Positions 47,430 to 51,406 of a stretch of DNA of 51,406 bases are shown one piece after another. The translations under genes and the position numbers were made by a program. Below the pieces are notes generated by a model. That model ran no database searches, had not been told where the DNA came from, and worked only from the letters and a program-made list of their open reading frames with translations. Positions within the stretch are counted from its first letter, which is position 1, and every line of letters begins with the position of its first letter. Source of the DNA: Treponema sp. (GTDB taxonomy: Bacteria > Spirochaetota > Spirochaetia > Treponematales > Treponemataceae); assembly GCA_004554075.1 (NCBI GenBank), contig SFOB01000019.1, positions 1 through 51,406 of the forward strand, in the 5' to 3' direction.

Positions 47430-48707
47430 TTAACTGAAATAAGCGTTGTGCAGAATCTGAACAGTTCTATCAGCCTCGTCATCATTAACAATCATACTGA
47501 TGTTTACTTTGCTTGCACCCTGAGAAATCATCTGAACATTGATTCCTTCATCAGCAAGAGCATCAAAGCCGCTTGCAAGAATTGCGCTTGAGTGAGCGGC
47601 GTCACAAATAATTGTAACAATAGCCTTATCTTTACGAACAGAAACCTGGCTTGCCTGCTCAAGGTCTGCAACAAGGCCAGAAAGATCAGACTTAGTATTT
47701 ACAGTAAGTGAAACAGAAACCTCAGAAGTTGCAATAACATCAATACTGATATTCCATTTAAGGAAGTTGTTGAAAACGTGAGCCAGGAAGCCTGCTGCCC
47801 CCAGCATACGTGAAGAAACTATATCAATAACAGTAATGTGTTTTACAGTTGTAATTGCACAAACAGGAGGCACCTTACCAGTGTGATTTTCAACAATGAT
47901 AGAACCCGGGCTTGTAATATTGTAAGAGTTCTTTACACGAACAGGAGTTCCAGTCTTGCGTACAGGAAGCATTGAACGAGGATGCAGAACCTGAGCACCG
48001 AACATAGCAAGTTCCTGTGCTTCTTCATAAGTAACTTCAGGAACTGGCTTTGCTTCTTTTACAACTCTAGGGTCTGTAGTAAGAATACCGTCCATTGTTG
48101 CTGTAAGGTCTGAACCACCACGGCCAAGAGTTGTAATATTTCCCTTTTTATCTTTTGCGATAAAACCTGTTACGATTGGAATATGATTATCTGAACCGTT
48201 CTTATAATCGTTGAGGTGAGCTGGAATATTTTCCCAAACTTCATCAAGAAGCTCAGCTGCCATATAGTTAGAATCAGAAACAATTCCAATATCCCATGCA
48301 TCATAAAACTTTGCAGGAATACCCTGAGATTCAAGGTAAGCTGCCATCATGCGGACAGACATTCGTTCGCCAAAACTAACAAGATAGTCGCGTGAACGTT
48401 TACTTATTTCTTTAAGCATTGAAATACCGGTAAGCAGCTGTTTAAGCTCTGTCAAAAGAGCCTGAATTGTCTCAATATTTATTCCAAGCTCAGCGGCTGT
48501 ATCCTCATGAAGTTTTGCAACTCCTGCCACATCAACTTCTCCGAGCACTGCTTTGTCTGCTGCTTCAAGAAGATGGTCAGTTGTGTCTCCCATAGCAGAA
48601 AGAACTACTGCCGGGCGCTTGTCCTGATATGCCTTAATAATAGAAGCAACATGCTTGATTCTTTCTGCGTTAGCAACAGAAGAACCACCGAATTTCATTA
48701 CTATCAT
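47430..48707 (-). CDS. lysC: Aspartate kinase, monofunctional with ACT domains
   Basis: A 425-residue enzyme, the first committed step from aspartate to lysine, threonine and methionine. Kinase motifs: VMKFGGSSVANAERI at the start, YLVSFGERMSVRMMAAYL and GRGGSDLTATMDGIL. Two ACT domains (about 285-425; TVIDIVSSRMLGAAGFLAHV and VQMISQGASKVNISMIVND) should confer feedback control by amino acids. AGGAC lies seven bases before the ATG. The leader is only about 30 bases, too short for a lysine riboswitch. Confidence 0.97.
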   Translation of the reverse strand: MIVMKFGGSSVANAERIKHVASIIKAYQDKRPAVVLSAMGDTTDHLLEAADKAVLGEVDVAGVAKLHEDTAAELGINIETIQALLTELKQLLTGISMLKEISKRSRDYLVSFGERMSVRMMAAYLESQGIPAKFYDAWDIGIVSDSNYMAAELLDEVWENIPAHLNDYKNGSDNHIPIVTGFIAKDKKGNITTLGRGGSDLTATMDGILTTDPRVVKEAKPVPEVTYEEAQELAMFGAQVLHPRSMLPVRKTGTPVRVKNSYNITSPGSIIVENHTGKVPPVCAITTVKHITVIDIVSSRMLGAAGFLAHVFNNFLKWNISIDVIATSEVSVSLTVNTKSDLSGLVADLEQASQVSVRKDKAIVTIICDAAHSSAILASGFDALADEGINVQMISQGASKVNISMIVNDDEADRTVQILHNAYFS

Positions 48708-48741
48708 AATATGTCCTTTGTGTAATTTCGATATAAAAATG

Positions 48742-48770
48742 ATTATAGTGATTTATGCCATTGGTGGGAA
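48742..48770 (-). promoter_or_regulatory. Candidate lysC promoter
   Basis: Minus strand TTCCCA (48770-48765), 17 bases, TATAAT (48747-48742); weak -35, good -10. Confidence 0.45.
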
Positions 48771-48782
48771 GAACTTTTTTTT

Positions 48783-48865
48783 AGGGGCGCCTGCCCCTCG
48801 CTTCAGCCCGCAAGCGGTCTTACGCTACCCCCTCTAACGGGGGCTGCCGCCCCCGTAACGCCCCT
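48783..48865. repeat. 83-base GC-rich palindromic element
   Basis: Ends are the perfect inverted pair AGGGGCG (48783-48789) and CGCCCCT (48859-48865). Inside is a strong hairpin ACGGGGGC (48837-48844) with GCCCCCGT (48849-48856). Its G+C content is far above its surroundings, as for a REP/MITE-like dispersed element. No gene lies here. Confidence 0.65.
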
Positions 48866-48870
48866 GCATA

Positions 48871-48903
48871 AAAAAAGGCCTTTCCCTCAGGAAAGACCTT
48901 TTG
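48871..48903 (-). terminator. Terminator of the outer-membrane protein gene
   Basis: AAAGGCCTTTCC and GGAAAGACCTTT form a 12-bp stem with one wobble around CTCA, with a T run on the minus strand. Confidence 0.9.
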
Positions 48904-48937
48904 TAATTAATACTAAATCAGAATTTTATTCAGATAA

Positions 48938-49564
48938 CTATTCGAAAAGTCTGAATTCAAGTCCAAGTCCACCGTAAAGTGTTCTACGTGTGAATTCATA
49001 AGATGGATAAGAAGCATCCCATACACCTAGAGGCACATCTCTCTTATTAAAGTCACATACAAAGCGGCCGGAAAGAACTACTCCAAGATGCTTTAAGAAA
49101 TAGAATTTAACATCTACACCAGCAATAAGACCTACTGTAAAATCTTCTTTCTTTGCACTCCATACATCTCCAAGAGAAGCCAGAGGAATTTCAAAGTTAG
49201 GACCAGCACCAAAACCAAACTCAAACTTCCACAAATCAAGGTTAAGCCAGATCATTGGAGAAAGGTCGAGAATATGCATGTTGTACTGAACTGTTTCTGC
49301 AGTATTATTAGCAAATGTAATAGAACTCTTTACATAATTTGCTTCTGCCTGAACTCCAAGTCCACCAAGAATTGAAAGGTTTGCATAAGCACCAAAACCA
49401 AAATCAAAGGTTTTATCTTGACGTGCAGCATCGAAATTTGATGCAAATGAACCGCCATCAAGGTTTCTACCAAGAATACCCCGGGCACCAACTTCAAAAT
49501 TAAGCGCAAAAGTAGCACTTACCAGTAAAACGGCTGTTACAGCCATAGCAATAATTTTCTTCAT
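48938..49564 (-). CDS. Outer-membrane beta-barrel protein
   Basis: A 208-residue exported protein. Signal peptide MKKIIAMAVTAVLLVSATFA, cleaved before LNFEVGARG. The mature chain has alternating amphipathic strands with glycine/aromatic ends (FGFGAYANLSILGGLGVQAE, WKFEFGFGAGPNFEIPL) and ends YGGLGLEFRLFE, a C-terminal aromatic as in barrel-assembly substrates. The start is ATG 49564, with GGGG ten bases upstream; the frame's earlier ATG at 49609 precedes the ribosome site. Specific function unknown. It is a single-gene unit. Confidence 0.8.
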   Translation of the reverse strand: MKKIIAMAVTAVLLVSATFALNFEVGARGILGRNLDGGSFASNFDAARQDKTFDFGFGAYANLSILGGLGVQAEANYVKSSITFANNTAETVQYNMHILDLSPMIWLNLDLWKFEFGFGAGPNFEIPLASLGDVWSAKKEDFTVGLIAGVDVKFYFLKHLGVVLSGRFVCDFNKRDVPLGVWDASYPSYEFTRRTLYGGLGLEFRLFE

Positions 49565-49666
49565 ACTAATGATTCCCCCATAAAAAAATAGTATCATTAA
49601 TTTAAACAAAACACTACCTTTTTTTTGCTACTATTTCTAGTAGTTTTATATAATAATTTTTATGCC

Positions 49667-50512
49667 TCAGGAACCGGTTCCATCATACTTTCTTGCTCCA
49701 AGCAGCCAGAAACGGTAACTCAGGTAAAAGAAAATCAAACCTATAAGAGGTGAAAGCCAGGAAAGCAGAGGTACAGAGGCCGGGCGCAGCACCACAAGTG
49801 AAGGATAATAAGCAATAAAAGCAATAGGAATCACAAAGGTAAAAATGATTTTGAAAAATGAATTAAAGATACTTGCAGGATATTTTGCAAAATCCTTAAA
49901 ACGGAACATTATTACCATTATATAGCCCGAATTCTGAATCCAGAAACAGGTAGCGGCTGCAAAGTTCATAATCGCAATCATAAAAAGAGAGGCTGCAATC
50001 AAAAAGAGTACTGTCTGTGCTATTGTTGCCACCGTTACAGGAATTGCAAGATGACTCCAGGCATAAGCCAGAGTTCCAAGACCAAAGACCAGCTGGCCCA
50101 GTCCCTTAACATCAAAAACTTCTGAAATATAATAGAAGAAGATGTTTATAGGACGGAAGCAGTACTTAATAAAGTCTCCGGTTTTTACGGCATAGCGCAG
50201 GTTCCAGTTGTTATCAAAAAAGCACTGGACAGGCGTAAGAGCAACAAGAGAAAAACCGTAAAGAAAAAGCATTTCGTACATTGTCCAGCCATTGATAGAC
50301 GGAAAATTCTGAAAGAGAATATAAAAAGTCACAAAGCCAACAAGGTTCGAAACTATCATTCCGATATTGGAAATAACAAAGTCTGCACGGTAGCTCATCT
50401 TGCTTTTCAAATCCTGCACAAGGATTTTTCTATAGATATCAAAATAAAATTTTATTCCGCGTCTTTTTGGCAGCACTGATACTACAGCACTACCCTCATT
50501 ATTCAAACTCAT
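49667..50512 (-). CDS. ABC-2 type export permease, second subunit
   Basis: A 281-residue membrane protein with six hydrophobic segments, of the ABC-2 class (DUF990-like; KFYFDIYRKILVQDLKSKMS at the N-terminus, FAAATCFWIQNSGYIMVIMF mid-way). Such pairs export lipids, drugs or polysaccharides, or make resistance pumps. GGAGG lies seven bases before ATG. It follows the companion permease by three bases. The ATPase gene is not seen and probably lies upstream, beyond the right window edge. Confidence 0.88.
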   Translation of the reverse strand: MSLNNEGSAVVSVLPKRRGIKFYFDIYRKILVQDLKSKMSYRADFVISNIGMIVSNLVGFVTFYILFQNFPSINGWTMYEMLFLYGFSLVALTPVQCFFDNNWNLRYAVKTGDFIKYCFRPINIFFYYISEVFDVKGLGQLVFGLGTLAYAWSHLAIPVTVATIAQTVLFLIAASLFMIAIMNFAAATCFWIQNSGYIMVIMFRFKDFAKYPASIFNSFFKIIFTFVIPIAFIAYYPSLVVLRPASVPLLSWLSPLIGLIFFYLSYRFWLLGARKYDGTGS

Positions 50513-50515
50513 AAA

Positions 50516-51325
50516 CTAACCTCCGTTTACAGTAATCTTCTTAAGAGAGAAGTTCCAGAAAGCAGAACCAATTGCAGTAAGAGCCAGGCACCAGGCAAGC
50601 TGAAGAGCAAGGGTGGAAAGGAGTCCTGTTCCAAGTGTATAGCCCGGCTTTTGCAAAAGAACGTTCAGCGGCGTATCGTAAATACAACGGAAAGGAAGAT
50701 ACTGCACTACTTTGCGTAAGGTTTCCGGAAAAAATGCCAGAGGAATAGAAGCCCCGGAAAGCAGAAGAACAATACACTCCTTCACCATATTCAGCCCCCA
50801 GGTGGATTCTGTATAAAGACAGATTGTTGCACAGATCATATCTATACTGAAGTTGATTACCAGAGCCATTATCACCGACACAATAAAGAAAAGCAGATTA
50901 AAGCTGAGAGCTATACTACCTTTCGTTAGTATGTTGATAATTAAAAAGGTTGGTAAAAAAGTCAGAAAGAAAGACATGATGTTCTCGCCGATATATGACC
51001 AGAAGCTGTAGCCCCGAAAGCTCATAGGCTTAAGAAGCTTAAGCACAATTGATCCAGACTGTATTTCCCGGCTCATATCCCAGACAAGGAAAACTTCAAG
51101 AAAATTGAAGAGAGCTGTTGCAAGAACCAGGTAAACCAGAGTGTCATTCAATGTCATTCCGTTTACCACGTCACTTCCAGACGATGCGTAAATTGCCTTC
51201 CAGAGAAAATAAATCAAAACCAGATAAATCAGGTTTCCGAAAAGTGTTACAAAAGTTCCAAGCCTGTAGTGAAGTTTTTCCATCATACCCAGGCGGGTAA
51301 GTGCCAGATATTTTCTAAAATTCAT
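50516..51325 (-). CDS. ABC-2 type export permease, first subunit
   Basis: A 269-residue membrane protein, with MNFRKYLALTRLGMMEKLHY as its N-terminus. The start is ATG 51325, with AAGGAG eight bases upstream; the longer frame from 51397 crosses a dispersed repeat and is not coding. Six hydrophobic segments; VWDMSREIQSGSIVLKLLKP is the cytoplasmic coupling region of ABC-2 permeases that sits before the second membrane part. Partner of the 49667 gene in a heterodimeric exporter; the substrate is unknown. Confidence 0.88.
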   Translation of the reverse strand: MNFRKYLALTRLGMMEKLHYRLGTFVTLFGNLIYLVLIYFLWKAIYASSGSDVVNGMTLNDTLVYLVLATALFNFLEVFLVWDMSREIQSGSIVLKLLKPMSFRGYSFWSYIGENIMSFFLTFLPTFLIINILTKGSIALSFNLLFFIVSVIMALVINFSIDMICATICLYTESTWGLNMVKECIVLLLSGASIPLAFFPETLRKVVQYLPFRCIYDTPLNVLLQKPGYTLGTGLLSTLALQLAWCLALTAIGSAFWNFSLKKITVNGG

Positions 51326-51338
51326 AAAAAGTCTCCTT

Positions 51339-51396
51339 ACATGCGGTGGTTGAGTGCTTGCGAAGCAAGTGTATGCATCGTGCGCGCAAGCGCACA
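51339..51396. repeat. Dispersed palindromic repeats upstream of the ABC-2 genes
   Basis: GCGGTGGTTGAG (the end motif of the repeats at 8222 and 12490) is followed by GCTTGC-GAA-GCAAGT and then GTGCGC-GCAA-GCGCAC, two compact hairpins. The preceding gene must lie to the right of the window. Confidence 0.55.
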
Positions 51397-51406
51397 AGAA
51401 AATAAC

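Noticed and set aside
48708..48741. Lysine riboswitch before lysC
   Set aside because: The interval between the likely -10 and the start codon is only about 34 bases, far shorter than an L-box, with no matching structure.
1..51406. CRISPR array, rRNA operon, prophage or insertion sequence with transposase
   Set aside because: I saw no regularly spaced direct repeats, no rRNA-like sequence, and no transposase, integrase or phage structural gene in any frame.

Overview
The window looks like chromosome from a host-associated or rumen-type treponeme (Spirochaetes, Treponema). This rests on the AT-rich composition, an EF-P/EarP pair, a Treponema-style outer-membrane barrel, a large cache chemoreceptor, a hybrid Reg_prop kinase beside an HD-GYP protein, flagellar accessory genes in the ribosomal rpsP cluster, and a Na+-pumping decarboxylase. 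The genus call is inference from gene content; no rRNA is present. Nearly all genes are on the minus strand. Plus-strand exceptions are a GntR regulator (2823-3497), tRNA-Asp and tRNA-Pro, rpsU, and one small membrane protein (37861-38544). No gene-free stretch exceeds 300 bases.

Layout. 1-2643: a CUT1 sugar importer (lipoprotein, cut by the left edge, plus two permeases), divergent from an FCD-type GntR regulator. 3555-4133: tRNA-Asp(GTC), tRNA-Pro(CGG), rpsU. 4272-8045: an oligopeptide-binding lipoprotein followed by a methyl-accepting chemotaxis protein. 8262-12353: efp, earP, two small conserved genes, yraN, an FlhB C-domain homologue and a FliK-like gene. 12522-14795: rplS, trmD, rimM, a damaged khpA and rpsP. 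14913-18634: argH with a polar amino-acid ABC importer.

18705-31924 is the most unusual region. Nine same-strand genes encode two complete pairs of sugar-type permeases, two different solute-binding proteins (one a 1013-residue membrane-anchored protein with two extra beta domains), and between the permease pairs three poorly described membrane proteins: NHL/TPR, Yip1 and DUF5696. No ATPase is encoded there, so a shared one is implied.

32055-33676: PadR, HAAS/DUF4097 and PspC envelope-stress type operon. 33837-37688: oadGAB Na+-pumping decarboxylase whose alpha subunit carries two biotinyl domains. 38552-46491: three signalling genes: an HD-GYP protein with intact catalytic motifs, a hybrid histidine kinase that has lost its phospho-acceptor histidine, and a 7TM protein with a degenerate HD-GYP-like core. 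46556-48707: lysC and dapB. 48938-51325: an outer-membrane barrel and two ABC-2 export permeases whose ATPase probably lies beyond the right edge.

Recurring themes are short dispersed palindromic repeats, both between genes and three times inside earP; several promoters placed so close to the start codon that the mRNA would be leaderless; and inverted repeats overlapping promoter elements (upstream of padR, the HD-GYP gene and the 37861 gene). All promoter and operator calls are by eye.
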